A stretch of DNA of 64,000 nucleotides from Litoribacterium kuwaitense (GCF_011058155.1 NZ_JAALFC010000001.1:284689-348688); one strand, 5' to 3'; counted from the first letter of the stretch, positions 54,441-62,971 are shown. Numbers and translations are program-made. Notes: generated by a model from the sequence alone, not told the origin.

Positions 54441-56141
54441 ATGACACAAGAAAAAGATTTGCGTATTAAAAGTAAAGTGATCAGTGATGGGGGAGCAAGC
54501 AGAGTTCCAAACCGCGCGATGCTCCGTGCTGTCGGATTTAATGATGAAGACTTCAAAAAACCGATGATCGGTATTGCCAGCACGTGGAGTGAAGTTACTC
54601 CTTGTAACGTACATATTGATGAGCTCGCTCGCCGCTCTAAAAAAGGGGCCGACGACGCGGGCGGAAAAGCAATGATTTTCAACACAATCACCGTATCGGA
54701 CGGCATTTCCATGGGAACGGAAGGGATGCGCTATTCACTTACAAGCCGTGAAGTGATTGCCGATTCAATTGAAACAGTTGTAGGTGGAGAAAATCTTGAC
54801 GGTCTCGTAGCCATCGGTGGCTGTGATAAAAACATGCCAGGTTGTATGATTGCGATTGCGCGCAGTCAAGTTCCGTCTGTTTTTGTCTATGGTGGAACGA
54901 TTGCTCCAGGAAAACTTAACGGTAAAAATATTGACATCGTGTCCGCATTTGAAGGTGTTGGTCAGCATAACAAAGGAAACATCAATGATGAAGAGCTCCA
55001 TCAAATTGAATGTCATGCGTGTCCAGGCGCAGGCAGCTGCGGTGGGATGTATACCGCAAACACGATGTCTTCAGCTATTGAAGCGATGGGAATGAGCTTA
55101 CCAGGAAGCTCTTCCAATCCGGCGACGACTGAGGAAAAACGAGCAGACTGTGAAGCCGCAGGCACGGCCGTATATCACTTGCTTGAGAAAGGCATTTATC
55201 CGAAAGACATTATGACGAAAAAAGCGTTTGAAAATGCGATTACCGTCGTGATGGCACTCGGCGGATCGACAAATGCCATCTTGCATCTCATGGCGATTGC
55301 TCATGCTGCTGACGTCGACTTAACCTTAGAAGACTTTGAACGCATCCAGAAGGAAGTGCCTCATATTGCTGACTTACGTCCAAGCGGAAAGTATGTTATG
55401 CAACACCTTCATGAGGTCGGCGGCGTCCAAGCTGTGATGAAGATGCTTCTTGAAGAAGGCTATCTGCATGGCGACTGCTTAACGGTCACCGGCAAAACCA
55501 TTGCCGAAAACTTAGCAGAAGCACCTGCGTTAAAAGAAGGACAGGACATCATCTCTTTAGACAATCCGAAGCGTAAAGACGGTCCCCTCGTTATTTTACG
55601 TGGTAATTTAGCTGAGGAAGGTGCCGTCGCAAAAGTATCCGGTTTAAAAGTTACATCACTTACTGGACCTGCCCGTGTATTTAACTCGGAAGAGGCAGCG
55701 ACTGAAGCTGTCTTAAACGACAACATTAAGCCAGGCGACGTCTTAGTCATTCGATATGAAGGACCAAAAGGCGGACCAGGTATGCCAGAGATGCTTTCAC
55801 TCTCGGCGATTCTCGTTGGGAAAGGGCTTGGTGAAAATGTAGCCTTGCTCACTGATGGACGCTTCTCCGGGGGAACGCACGGTCTCGTCATCGGCCATAT
55901 CGCGCCAGAAGCGCAGGTCGGTGGAAACATTGCCTTGCTACAAGATGACGATATCGTCACTGTCGACAGTGAAAAACAATTAATTTCTATGGATGTCAGT
56001 GATGAAGAGCTTGCGAAAAGACGTGAGCTTTGGCAAGCACCAGCATTAAAAGTACAGCGAGGCGTTTTAGCTAAATACGCACGACTTGTATCTTCATCGG
56101 CAAAAGGTGCGGTCACTGATTTAGACGAGAGCGAACGATAA
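54441..56141 (+). CDS. ilvD: Dihydroxy-acid dehydratase
   Basis: Fe-S enzyme dehydrating dihydroxyacids in valine, leucine and isoleucine synthesis; also supplies ketoisovalerate to panB. Cluster cysteines in [10 protein letters not shown] (about residues 117-126) and [19 protein letters not shown] (about 190-208); C-terminal [17 protein letters not shown]. 566 residues, typical. The 259-bp gap upstream carries an AAAAGGGAG ribosome site and no T-box that I can see. Confidence 0.97.
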   Translation: MTQEKDLRIKSKVISDGGASRVPNRAMLRAVGFNDEDFKKPMIGIASTWSEVTPCNVHIDELARRSKKGADDAGGKAMIFNTITVSDGISMGTEGMRYSLTSREVIADSIETVVGGENLDGLVAIGGCDKNMPGCMIAIARSQVPSVFVYGGTIAPGKLNGKNIDIVSAFEGVGQHNKGNINDEELHQIECHACPGAGSCGGMYTANTMSSAIEAMGMSLPGSSSNPATTEEKRADCEAAGTAVYHLLEKGIYPKDIMTKKAFENAITVVMALGGSTNAILHLMAIAHAADVDLTLEDFERIQKEVPHIADLRPSGKYVMQHLHEVGGVQAVMKMLLEEGYLHGDCLTVTGKTIAENLAEAPALKEGQDIISLDNPKRKDGPLVILRGNLAEEGAVAKVSGLKVTSLTGPARVFNSEEAATEAVLNDNIKPGDVLVIRYEGPKGGPGMPEMLSLSAILVGKGLGENVALLTDGRFSGGTHGLVIGHIAPEAQVGGNIALLQDDDIVTVDSEKQLISMDVSDEELAKRRELWQAPALKVQRGVLAKYARLVSSSAKGAVTDLDESER

Positions 56142-56213
56142 GCGGCTCGATTTGAAGCAATGGCTCTCCTTGTAGTACAATAAACGTATTGAACAAAAAT
56201 GGAGGGATTACCA

Positions 56214-56657
56214 TTGTCTTCTGCTTATGAAGAACATATGCGCCAATTGGTTATGCCAATGCGCCAGGAACTAGTCAATGCCAACTTTACTGAACTAACA
56301 ACTGCTGAAGAAGTGGACAAGTTTTTTAATGGAATAGATGAAGCAGACTCAACACTTGTTGTCGTCAATTCAGTCTGTGGATGTGCCGCCGGACTTGCAC
56401 GACCAGCGGCTGTCCACGCCATTAAACAAGAGGATGCACCAAAACACCTCGTCACTGTGTTTGCTGGTCAAGACAAAGAAGCCACTGAACGGATGCGTGA
56501 GTATTTCGGAGACATTCCTCCATCTTCACCATCTATGGCGATCTTAAAAGGGAAGAGCGTGCATCACTTTATTCATCGTCATGAGATTGAAGGCGCAGAG
56601 CCCCAAGAGATTTATGAACAACTTTTGCAAGCTTTTGACACTGTAAAAGGCGCATAA
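56214..56657 (+). CDS. brxA: Bacilliredoxin BrxA/BrxB family
   Basis: Removes bacillithiol from S-bacillithiolated proteins. Active-site CGC in VVNSVCGCAAGLARPAAV near residues 48-65; thioredoxin-like fold, UPF0403/YphP. 147 residues from TTG 56214, which has GGAGGGA upstream; earlier in-frame codons include that site. Next to ilvD as in B. subtilis, and functionally linked with bshA/bshB1 in this window. Could be BrxA or BrxB; position favours YphP. Confidence 0.9.
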   Translation: MSSAYEEHMRQLVMPMRQELVNANFTELTTAEEVDKFFNGIDEADSTLVVVNSVCGCAAGLARPAAVHAIKQEDAPKHLVTVFAGQDKEATERMREYFGDIPPSSPSMAILKGKSVHHFIHRHEIEGAEPQEIYEQLLQAFDTVKGA

Positions 56658-56664
56658 ACACAAA

Positions 56665-56694
56665 AAAACTCCCCACAGCTAAGGGGAGTTTTTT
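56665..56694 (+). terminator. Terminator after brxA
   Basis: AAAACTCCCC-acagctaa-GGGGAGTTTT then TT; usable from both strands. Confidence 0.85.
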
Positions 56695-56704
56695 CATCCT
56701 GCTA

Positions 56705-56785
56705 CTATTCAGTGACCATAAGGAAAATAAAATAGACAACTGAAACGACACTCATCACTGTGAGTGAAAGATCCATAACATCCAT
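56705..56785 (-). CDS. 26-residue membrane peptide
   Basis: Small ORF on the minus strand: MDVMDLSLTVMSVVSVVYFI followed by FLMVTE and tandem TAG stops. It has GGAGG seven bases before the ATG and is one transmembrane helix with acidic ends. The brxA terminator lies directly beyond its stop and would end its transcript. Resembles known tiny membrane regulators in length only; no function can be assigned. Confidence 0.55.
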   Translation of the reverse strand: MDVMDLSLTVMSVVSVVYFIFLMVTE

Positions 56786-56997
56786 CAAAAAACCTCCATA
56801 CTTCAAAATACACAGTTTATATGACGTAAATTGTACCATGTTTTCAAAGGAAAGCCTATATCCAAATCACAGACAGGCAAAAATGAACATAGAATTTCGA
56901 ACAATTAAACACAGTGACACAAATAAAGACAAACATGTTCTATACATAAATATTGATAAACAGAGATAAACCGGCGATTTGAGAGGGATATTTATAA

Positions 56998-58233
56998 ATG
57001 AAGCAGCATTTACTCAGTAGCATACTCGGTGCTGGGCTTTTACTAGCTCAGCCCTCGGCTGATAACATTTCTATTAAGGTAGACGGTATGACAATGGATG
57101 TTGAAAGTGCAGCATTTATTGAAGATGGACGTACGTTCGTCCCATTTCGCGCAGTCGCTGAAGCGTTAGATGTACATGTCAATTGGAATCCATCCTCCCA
57201 ACAAGTCACAACTCAATCTGACGAAGGTGTCGTGCGGATGACTGTTGGCAACACAGAAGCTGAAGTAAATAAGCAATCCGTTCATTTAGACGCACCGCCT
57301 ATGATTCGTGAAGGTCGTACATTTGTCCCGATACGTTTTATCGCCGAATCATTAGGGACGAACGTGCAGTGGCAAAGCGATACACAAACAGTCAATATTA
57401 CGACGGAAGCGACGGAGCTATATACACTTGGCTTTTACGGACTAGGGTCGTTCCAACAACGTGATGCCATCGCGGAGCTATCAAGTACGGCATTCACATG
57501 GGGGTCCATTTCTAAAGAAGGTCATTTCCAAATGAGTCGTTCCACTGATGGAAAACTGAATGATTATTATTGGCCAGAAAATCATCCTGATGCCAGTACC
57601 GATGAAATCATTGACCTGAGCTTGTCAAATGGGCGCGACGCTTGGTTTATGGTTCATGGAATCAATCGAGACCATATTGCGTCTTTACTCCACTCAGAGG
57701 CGAAACAAAAAGAAGCGATCGCTGAGATTGTGGCAGTCGCCGACGAAAATGATTTTTCAGGGGTTATGATTGATTTTGAAGGGTTTACTCCAGAAGATAA
57801 AAAGCTATCGTCGTTATATACAACCTTTCTCGATCAGCTTGACGAGGCATTAAATAAGAAACAGTTAGCGCTATCTGTTGCGATTGCTCCGCCAAATAAT
57901 TTTTTTAGTGAATATGAGTACGAACAGATTGGACAAATCGTTGATATGGCAGTAGTAATGTTGTATGATTATCATCCGGAAGGGGACGCACACCAGCGAC
58001 CAGAACCTATGAATCTTGTAAAAAAAGGGTTAGAGGAAACGCTCCATTTTATTCCAAGAGAAAAAGTGCTCGTTGGCATCAATTTAGTTCATGAAACACC
58101 GGAAACTATGGGAGAAAAAATAGAGCTGGCCAATACCTATCGGACAAAAGGGGTATCACTTTGGCTGCTGCGACAGTACACAGACGACTATCAACAGGCG
58201 ATGTCAGAGACCACTGATGATTTGAAGGATTGA
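56998..58233 (+). CDS. Exported stalk-domain GH18-like glycoside hydrolase
   Basis: Signal peptide (KQHLLSSILGAGLLLAQPSA), two copper-amine-oxidase N-terminal/stalk repeats (GRTFVPFRAVAEALDVHVNW at 44-63 and GRTFVPIRFIAESLGTNVQW at 106-125), then a GH18-type barrel from about residue 140. The catalytic strand is SGVMIDFEGF with D259 and E261, the DxE part of the GH18 motif; the first Asp of the canonical motif is absent, as in YaaH/YdhD-like wall hydrolases. Likely acts on peptidoglycan or a related glycan outside the cell. First gene of a three-gene set. Confidence 0.85.
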   Translation: MKQHLLSSILGAGLLLAQPSADNISIKVDGMTMDVESAAFIEDGRTFVPFRAVAEALDVHVNWNPSSQQVTTQSDEGVVRMTVGNTEAEVNKQSVHLDAPPMIREGRTFVPIRFIAESLGTNVQWQSDTQTVNITTEATELYTLGFYGLGSFQQRDAIAELSSTAFTWGSISKEGHFQMSRSTDGKLNDYYWPENHPDASTDEIIDLSLSNGRDAWFMVHGINRDHIASLLHSEAKQKEAIAEIVAVADENDFSGVMIDFEGFTPEDKKLSSLYTTFLDQLDEALNKKQLALSVAIAPPNNFFSEYEYEQIGQIVDMAVVMLYDYHPEGDAHQRPEPMNLVKKGLEETLHFIPREKVLVGINLVHETPETMGEKIELANTYRTKGVSLWLLRQYTDDYQQAMSETTDDLKD

Positions 58234-58259
58234 CCCGTATCGAGGAGGACAGAAAACCT

Positions 58260-58727
58260 ATGCAAGATAAAGAGGCCCGCTCACTCTTAGAAAAACATGA
58301 CGTGCATCAGGGCGATCATGCACGTTCGCAAGAGCAAGGGAAAGAAAAAAAGACATGGGTGACCGTTGTATGGTGGAGTTTATCCATTCTTTTATGGGCT
58401 GGTGTCATGTTTGGAGGTTACACGGCGGCAGAATACTACGCAAACAATACGCGCAGTTATGTAGATGATCAGCTAGCAACAATTCAAGCGAAAAACGAAG
58501 AAACATTGACGACATTAGATACGACAGTGTCCAGTGTAAAAGATGAACTCGTTAACGTGCAAAAAAACTTAGCTGTTCTTCAGACGAAAGTTGAGGAGAC
58601 TGGACAAGGGATTAGTGGCAATGATGAAACAAAAGCAGCTCTTCAAGGTGAAGTAGACAAGTTGACAAAGCAATTAAAACAGCTTCAGCAATCTCTCGCC
58701 AAGCTGGAGGAAGCTGCAAATGGGTAA
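58260..58727 (+). CDS. Single-pass membrane protein with external coiled coil
   Basis: 155 residues: cytoplasmic charged N-terminus, one transmembrane helix (VTVVWWSLSILLWAGVMFGG, about residues 33-52), then a long coiled coil (residues about 65-150, LTTLDTTVSSVKDELVNVQK and KLTKQLKQLQQSLAKLEEAA). ATG 58260 follows GAGGAGG; an in-frame TTG at 58230 overlaps the previous stop and is less likely. Overlaps the next gene by 8 bp. Probably a scaffold or partner for its two neighbours. Confidence 0.75.
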   Translation: MQDKEARSLLEKHDVHQGDHARSQEQGKEKKTWVTVVWWSLSILLWAGVMFGGYTAAEYYANNTRSYVDDQLATIQAKNEETLTTLDTTVSSVKDELVNVQKNLAVLQTKVEETGQGISGNDETKAALQGEVDKLTKQLKQLQQSLAKLEEAANG

Positions 58728-59793
58728 ACGATTGCACCTTTGGCTTTTATTTACCTTCACGCCTTTCCTCGGTTTTATATTATTTTTTTATCTTGAAACA
58801 CCGGAAAAAAAGACCCCTTGGCATGCGTTAGCTATGGAAGCCGAGCCGCTGTCGCAAACAGCAAAAACGCTTGACTCTGAGATTGACACAACAAACGAGC
58901 AGATTGCTGCAATTGACCAATCCCTAAAAACCGTGCAAACCTCGCTCGCTGAAGAAGAAAAATTTTATATTAACCAGCAAAAACAAATCGCAAGCTTGAC
59001 AACGACGAGCCAATCACAAATGACTACTTCAGACAAAGTGCTCGAACGTATTTTGTCTAACCTGTTAGGCGATCCTATTTCAGAAAAAAGCGGGGATCGG
59101 TCAACGGTGAAAGTCTACTCTCTTGAAGGCGCCGGCTATCGTGGATATATGGCTAAAGTGAGCGTGCATTCGAAAGATGCTTTGCGAGCCAACTTGGCAC
59201 ACGATAAAGTGAAAAGCCCGGGAGAAACGACAAGCGCAGCTGGAAAACGGACAGGTGCAACACTCGCGATTAACGCTGGCGGCTTTTGGCACACAGGCGA
59301 TGGAGATATGGCACCGATGGGAATTACAGTCATTGACGGGAAAATTGAAACAATGTATGAGAGTGCCAAAAAGCTGTCTTTCGTCGGCTTTAATACATCA
59401 GGACACCTCGTCGGCGGCAACTATACAACGCAAAAAGAAATTAAAGATAATCATATTTTACACGGTGCCAGCTTTACCCCTACCCTTTTAGCAAACGGGC
59501 AAAAATTACCGATCCCTCAGAAATGGGCAAACCGCCGAGAACCGAGAACGATCGTCGGTAATTTCTCCAATAATGATTTATTATTTATCGTGATCGACGG
59601 ACGCCAAGCCGGTCATAGTAACGGCGTTTCCTTAGAAGAAGTGCAAAATAAATTGTTAAGCTTTCAAGTAAAAGATGCGTTCAACTTAGACGGTGGAGGT
59701 TCAAGTGCATTTTATTATAATGGACAGTTAATGAACAAACCTTCCGACGGGCAGGAACGAAAAGTACCAAGCCATATTTTAATTTTTTCATAA
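58720..59793 (+). CDS. Exported phosphodiester glycosidase (NAGPA/DUF2233 domain)
   Basis: N-terminal signal or anchor (LWLLFTFTPFLGFILFFYL), a coiled-coil linker (about 40-100), then a phosphodiester glycosidase domain: ATLAINAGGFWHTGDGDMAP near residue 182, REPRTIVGNFSNNDLLFIVIDG split near 275, and FNLDGGGSSAFYYNG near 325. Proteins of this fold remove GlcNAc-phosphate links or process wall glycopolymers. 357 residues. Overlaps the coiled-coil gene, so the cassette is translationally coupled. A terminator follows. Confidence 0.85.
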   Translation: MGKRLHLWLLFTFTPFLGFILFFYLETPEKKTPWHALAMEAEPLSQTAKTLDSEIDTTNEQIAAIDQSLKTVQTSLAEEEKFYINQQKQIASLTTTSQSQMTTSDKVLERILSNLLGDPISEKSGDRSTVKVYSLEGAGYRGYMAKVSVHSKDALRANLAHDKVKSPGETTSAAGKRTGATLAINAGGFWHTGDGDMAPMGITVIDGKIETMYESAKKLSFVGFNTSGHLVGGNYTTQKEIKDNHILHGASFTPTLLANGQKLPIPQKWANRREPRTIVGNFSNNDLLFIVIDGRQAGHSNGVSLEEVQNKLLSFQVKDAFNLDGGGSSAFYYNGQLMNKPSDGQERKVPSHILIFS

Positions 59794-59857
59794 AAGAATC
59801 ATCTGGAAAAGACGTATTTTTATACGTAAAGCCATTTTCCAGTTTGATTCTTTTTTT
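59794..59857 (+). terminator. Terminator after the exported cassette
   Basis: AAGAATCA-tct-GGAAAA pairs with TTTTCC-agt-TTGATTCTT, enclosing an inner ACGTAT/ATACGT helix; seven T residues follow. Confidence 0.82.
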
Positions 59858-60128
59858 ATAGACCATGCCATAAAAGAAGTAGACTCAGAAAGTTAGAATT
59901 TTAAACGCAATTCCGCGTTTTAAACAAGATTAGCAAGCATTTAAGGTCTTAAGGACCTAATATGAGAGCATTTCCTCCGCAGTAAGTCAATTGAAATGGT
60001 TTGGTAGATCTCTTTTACAGAAAAAGTTCGTTTCATTTCGATAGAAGATCAAGAAATTGTTTGCGTGATCGCTTGCATTGGTTCAAAGCTACATCAATGC
60101 TTTCATGGCTCATGAGGTTCTACTTCAT
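59858..60128. other. Gene-free gap, possibly degenerate
   Basis: 270 bp with no supported gene. It has two short palindromes, TTTAAACGC..GCGTTTTAAA near 59900 and AGGTC-TTAA-GGACCT near 59945, and looks like decayed sequence of unknown origin. Confidence 0.4.
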
Positions 60129-60656
60129 TCAAGCATCTTCTGTGATGTCATACTTCAATAGTTTTCGTCGGTCAAACATCTTTTCAGAAAGAACACCCAA
60201 GAAATAGAAGAACAAGAGGCCAAAACAAATATGAATAAGCGTAAACAGCAAACCGAATGAAGACAATTCATAAACGACAATTGGCAATTTTGCGGTTGTC
60301 CAAACGCCTAAAAAAAATACAATATATCGTAGACTTGCCCCTTTTTTTAGAAGTGTTACCGCAATAGGGAATGCTACATAAAGGGGACCAGCCGCAATTC
60401 CTCCTAATAATAGAGCGAACATGATGCCATACAATCCTGATTTTTCCCCCATATATCTAATCAGTGTTTCTTTCGCCACCCATTTGTCTAGTAAACCGAC
60501 GAATATCAAAACAGGAGGGAGTAGAAACAGCATATCCATAATGCTTTTTCCAGTTAATTGAAATGCCTGCCACCCTATCGATTGGTTTATAAAAGTCACT
60601 ATGATGAGCCCGAATAATAAAACGAAAAAGAAACGGTATTGTTTGAGTGTATTCAT
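60129..60656 (-). CDS. YraQ/DUF318-type permease half (second subunit)
   Basis: 175 residues, about five transmembrane helices. Family-like segments: LLPPVLIFVGLLDKW, LIRYMGEKSGLYGIMFALLL, GGIAAGPLYVAFPIAVTLLK and SLRYIVFFLGVWTTAKLPI. Start ATG 60656 overlaps the upstream stop (ATGA). The usual YraQ permease is one chain of about 300-340 residues; here two consecutive genes supply the halves. Substrate unknown. Confidence 0.72.
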   Translation of the reverse strand: MNTLKQYRFFFVLLFGLIIVTFINQSIGWQAFQLTGKSIMDMLFLLPPVLIFVGLLDKWVAKETLIRYMGEKSGLYGIMFALLLGGIAAGPLYVAFPIAVTLLKKGASLRYIVFFLGVWTTAKLPIVVYELSSFGLLFTLIHICFGLLFFYFLGVLSEKMFDRRKLLKYDITEDA

Positions 60657-61135
60657 ACCATCACCATCCAAATGATAAATGAAAATACGACAGACATGAA
60701 CAGAGCAGCTGCATTTCTAAAATAAGTAAAGCTTCGCCCGAAAATTTTTTGTTCCATAGGCAATGTTACGATTCCAACTGACATTAATGCCGACATTAAT
60801 GCAGCTACCTGAGGAAGACCTGCACCATTTTGAACAAATGTAGCTCCAAGAGGAAACACAACAAAGCTTGGTATGAGTGAAACAGAACCAATGATTGTAG
60901 AGTAAACAATACCTAAAACGCCAGATTGTTCTCCGATCATCGAAGAAATGACGGATGGCGTTAATATTGATAGTGAAAGGCCAACAAATAGCATAATTGC
61001 TAACACGTCAGGCATAATGTTTCTAAACATTTTCCATGACTTTAACAGAGCGTCTTTCGTTTTATTTTTATCATTTATAAAAGATATACTCGTTAGAATA
61101 ATGGCTATCGCGTAAAGAATAGCGCCATTAATCAT
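60653..61135 (-). CDS. YraQ/DUF318-type permease half (first subunit)
   Basis: 160 residues with four or five transmembrane helices: MINGAILYAIAIILTSISFI at the start, then MPDVLAIMLFVGLSLSIL, GVLGIVYSTIIGSVSLIPSF, VVFPLGATFVQNGAG and VGIVTLPMEQ. ATG overlaps the padR stop, so all three genes are coupled. The MIGEQSGVLG segment mirrors MGEKSGLYG of the partner, showing that the two halves are related repeats. Confidence 0.72.
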   Translation of the reverse strand: MINGAILYAIAIILTSISFINDKNKTKDALLKSWKMFRNIMPDVLAIMLFVGLSLSILTPSVISSMIGEQSGVLGIVYSTIIGSVSLIPSFVVFPLGATFVQNGAGLPQVAALMSALMSVGIVTLPMEQKIFGRSFTYFRNAAALFMSVVFSFIIWMVMV

Positions 61136-61472
61136 GATTAGATTCCTTTTTCCATTGATTATATTTGTTCAAGAAAAATGATAAATTTTTAATTTTTGCT
61201 TCAATATCTTCATGAAAGTCATCTAATCTTCTTTTTCCTACTGTCGTAATCTTGTACTTCTTCATTGGCTTATCTTGACTGGTTGTATCCAAATAAGACT
61301 CTACAGCACCTTCGCCCTCTAATTTTTTTAGTGTACGATATATGATTGCACTATCTATTGGATTAACGGGAAGTTCCTCTTCACACTTCTGTAAAAGCTT
61401 TCCTCCATAACTATCTTCCTCTGTTAAAAACAGCAAAAGAAATGCACCTGTATGTCTCCCTGTATGTTTCAT
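61128..61472 (-). CDS. PadR family transcriptional regulator
   Basis: 114 residues. Winged helix: THTGRHTGAF-like N-terminus KHTGRHTGAFLLLFLTEEDS, YGGKLLQKCEEEL, DSAIIYRTLKKLEGEGAVES (recognition helix) and YKITTVGKRRLDDFHED (wing and start of the dimer helix). Start ATG is ten bases after AGGAGG. First gene of the operon, under a palindrome-covered promoter, so autoregulation is likely. Confidence 0.88.
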   Translation of the reverse strand: MKHTGRHTGAFLLLFLTEEDSYGGKLLQKCEEELPVNPIDSAIIYRTLKKLEGEGAVESYLDTTSQDKPMKKYKITTVGKRRLDDFHEDIEAKIKNLSFFLNKYNQWKKESNHD

Positions 61473-61515
61473 TAATCAACGAACCTCCTAAAGTATACTT
61501 AGAATATGTTAAACG

Positions 61516-61558
61516 AACTGTTAATGACAGTATACTGTTATTAACAGTTAAAAGTCAA
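61516..61558 (-). promoter_or_regulatory. padR promoter overlapped by a 34-bp palindrome
   Basis: On the minus strand TTGACT (61558-61553), 18-bp spacer, TATACT (61534-61529). Positions 61516-61549 form an inverted repeat with AACTGTTAAT/ATTAACAGTT outer arms and ACAGTATACTGT core, one mismatched pair in 17. It covers the -10 box and most of the spacer, the expected site for a PadR-type repressor. Confidence 0.7.
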
Positions 61559-61834
61559 TCATAAAATGACCTCTCCAGTGTATGTATCCACTTGTAACTT
61601 TTGCACTTTGATTATTGTCAGTGAACCTAGTAGTCAAGATACAGAAGGTGGGGGCATAAACCAAGAACTTTTTGTCGTAAAAGAGAACAAAGGTATTGAG
61701 TACTACTCAAGCATTTTTGTAAAGGGGTCGATCATTACATTCAAAGCTATATTCGAACTAACAATGAATACATGTATGTTGATGGCTCTATAATCCGCTC
61801 ATTTAAGTACTGTATGCCAACAATTTTTACTACT
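61559..61834. other. Gap without a supported gene
   Basis: AT-rich sequence upstream of the IS remnants. A 75-codon frame at 61566-61793 has no ribosome site or recognisable features and I do not call it. Confidence 0.4.
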
Positions 61835-61913
61835 ATGTGAATGAATTTGATAATTCTAAGGTCTTGCCACGCAAGGCTTCCGAGACATAAAAAAAGAAGT
61901 ACCTCTCCAAATT
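61835..61913 (+). repeat. 79-bp direct repeat, copy A
   Basis: Matches 63899-63977 at 76 of 79 positions, including AAGGTCTTGCCACGCAAGGC and TTCCGAGACATAAAAAA. The two copies have the same orientation and enclose about 2 kb. Confidence 0.9.
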
Positions 61914-61990
61914 GGATCACTGAACTACCTATCACCGATTGAATTCAAATTGACAAGACCTCAAAATAATTGTCTAGTTTAGTGTTGACA
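61914..61990 (+). pseudogene. IS3-family transposase C-terminal remnant
   Basis: The plus-strand frame reads GSLNYLSPIEFKLTRP then a stop at about 61980. SLNYLSPIEF is the hallmark C-terminus of IS3-family OrfB (IS150 group) transposases. Nothing of the rest of the protein is visible upstream, where the 79-bp repeat begins. Confidence 0.5.
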
Positions 61991-62103
61991 TACCATCTGT
62001 TTCTACTTCACAATTTCTACAACTCTTAAGGATGTCCATGTATGAAATCTAAGAATGAGTGAGTAAAAGCAAGAAAAATCTAATTTATAGTGGGAGGAAA
62101 TGA

Positions 62104-62574
62104 ATGATGAAGATAAGGACATTTACTTGTGGGTTGATTATTGGCGTTATGGTCGCAAGCACAACGACCATCTTTGCGGCTGATTTCATAAAGGCCACAC
62201 TATATCCGGTTACGTTGGTTATAAATTCTGAAGAAAAAAAACTTCCGGAAAACCAGAGCGTTTTGAACTACAACGATCACACGTATGTGCCGTTAAGGTG
62301 GGTCGCCGAACAAATGGATGCAAAAGTCGACTATCGCACGGTGCCCAGATACGATGAGACGATTATCAGCATCAAATTCCCTTGGTTTGAAGGAGACGCG
62401 GATGTTTCTGATTCGATTCCCGGCTATCTCATACGACATGTGGGTGGTGACGAGTTTCAAAAATGGCTCGGTGAGACAGATCCACACTATCGGAACTTGA
62501 AAACGTTTATGAAGGATTTTGGTATCACGGAAGAAGAAGCTGAACAAATCGAAGAGGACGCTCTCAGGGATTGA
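62104..62574 (+). CDS. Exported stalk (copper amine oxidase N-terminal) domain protein
   Basis: 156 residues. Signal peptide KIRTFTCGLIIGVMVASTTT with an AA-rich cleavage region near 26, then one stalk domain: VLNYNDHTYVPLRWVAEQMD near 54-73. C-terminal part is acidic and helical (ITEEEAEQIEEDALRD). GGGAGG precedes ATG 62104; ATG 62107 is equivalent. Small single-domain versions are common in Bacillaceae; role unknown. A terminator hairpin lies at 62640. Confidence 0.75.
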   Translation: MMKIRTFTCGLIIGVMVASTTTIFAADFIKATLYPVTLVINSEEKKLPENQSVLNYNDHTYVPLRWVAEQMDAKVDYRTVPRYDETIISIKFPWFEGDADVSDSIPGYLIRHVGGDEFQKWLGETDPHYRNLKTFMKDFGITEEEAEQIEEDALRD

Positions 62575-62639
62575 ACAGTTCTAAAACAATGGCAGGGGAT
62601 TTCAGAGGGCACTGAAAAAGTCCCCAAAGAAGCTTATTG

Positions 62640-62680
62640 ACGCCGCTGGAAACGATTCGTCGTTTCTAGCGGCGTTTTTC
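62640..62680 (+). terminator. Strong hairpin with U tract
   Basis: ACGCCGCT-g-GAAACGA and TCGTTTC-t-AGCGGCGT with a TTCG loop, then TTTTTC. It could end the stalk-domain gene or belong to the IS end. Confidence 0.75.
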
Positions 62681-62689
62681 GGGTGCGCC

Positions 62690-62815
62690 GTGGATTTCCG
62701 TTCCAGGCGGACGCTTTCCGAGGGCACGGCCTCAGCCTCTTCCTTCGCTACTCTCAGTCCAGGGTCTTCGGCTCGTGCTGTTCCCGCAGGAGTCGCCGCC
62801 CTCCACTACAATCCA
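62690..62815. repeat. GC-rich Bacillaceae interspersed repeat
   Basis: About 125 bp starting GGATTTCCGTTCCAGGCGGA, then GGGCACGGCCTCAGCC, GGGTCTTCGGCTCGTGCTG and CAGGAGTCGCCGCC. GGCGGAC and GTCGCCGCC, and GGGCACG and CGTGC, can pair into a long hairpin. I recall the same sequence at many sites in Bacillaceae genomes and upstream of IS1182-type transposases. Confidence 0.6.
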
Positions 62816-62866
62816 CTAGGATATTCCTGTATACTTAACTTTAAGAAAACACAGGTGGTGTGTCTC

Positions 62867-62971
62867 GTGATCTCAAACCAAGAAACTCTTCCCTTAAGTC
62901 CATTCATGGCGATCTACGATCTCGTCGTACCAAAAGACAACATGCTTCGCCAGATCAATGATCTGGTTGAA
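62867..62971 (+). pseudogene. IS1182-family transposase, N-terminal fragment
   Basis: From GTG 62867 the frame reads ISNQETLPLSPFMAIYDLVV then PKDNMLRQINDLVE, the characteristic N-terminus of IS1182-family (DDE) transposases, which continue with about 450 more residues. Similarity stops sharply at about 62971, where a different repeat-bearing sequence begins, so the gene was cut by another insertion or deletion. Confidence 0.75.

Noticed and set aside
60001..60207. 68-residue ORF overlapping the permease end
   Set aside because: Overlaps a real gene on the other strand and lacks a ribosome site; I looked for transposase similarity and saw none.
61566..61793. 75-residue plus-strand ORF upstream of the IS remnants
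   Set aside because: No ribosome site, no recognisable family, odd composition; sits in decayed DNA.
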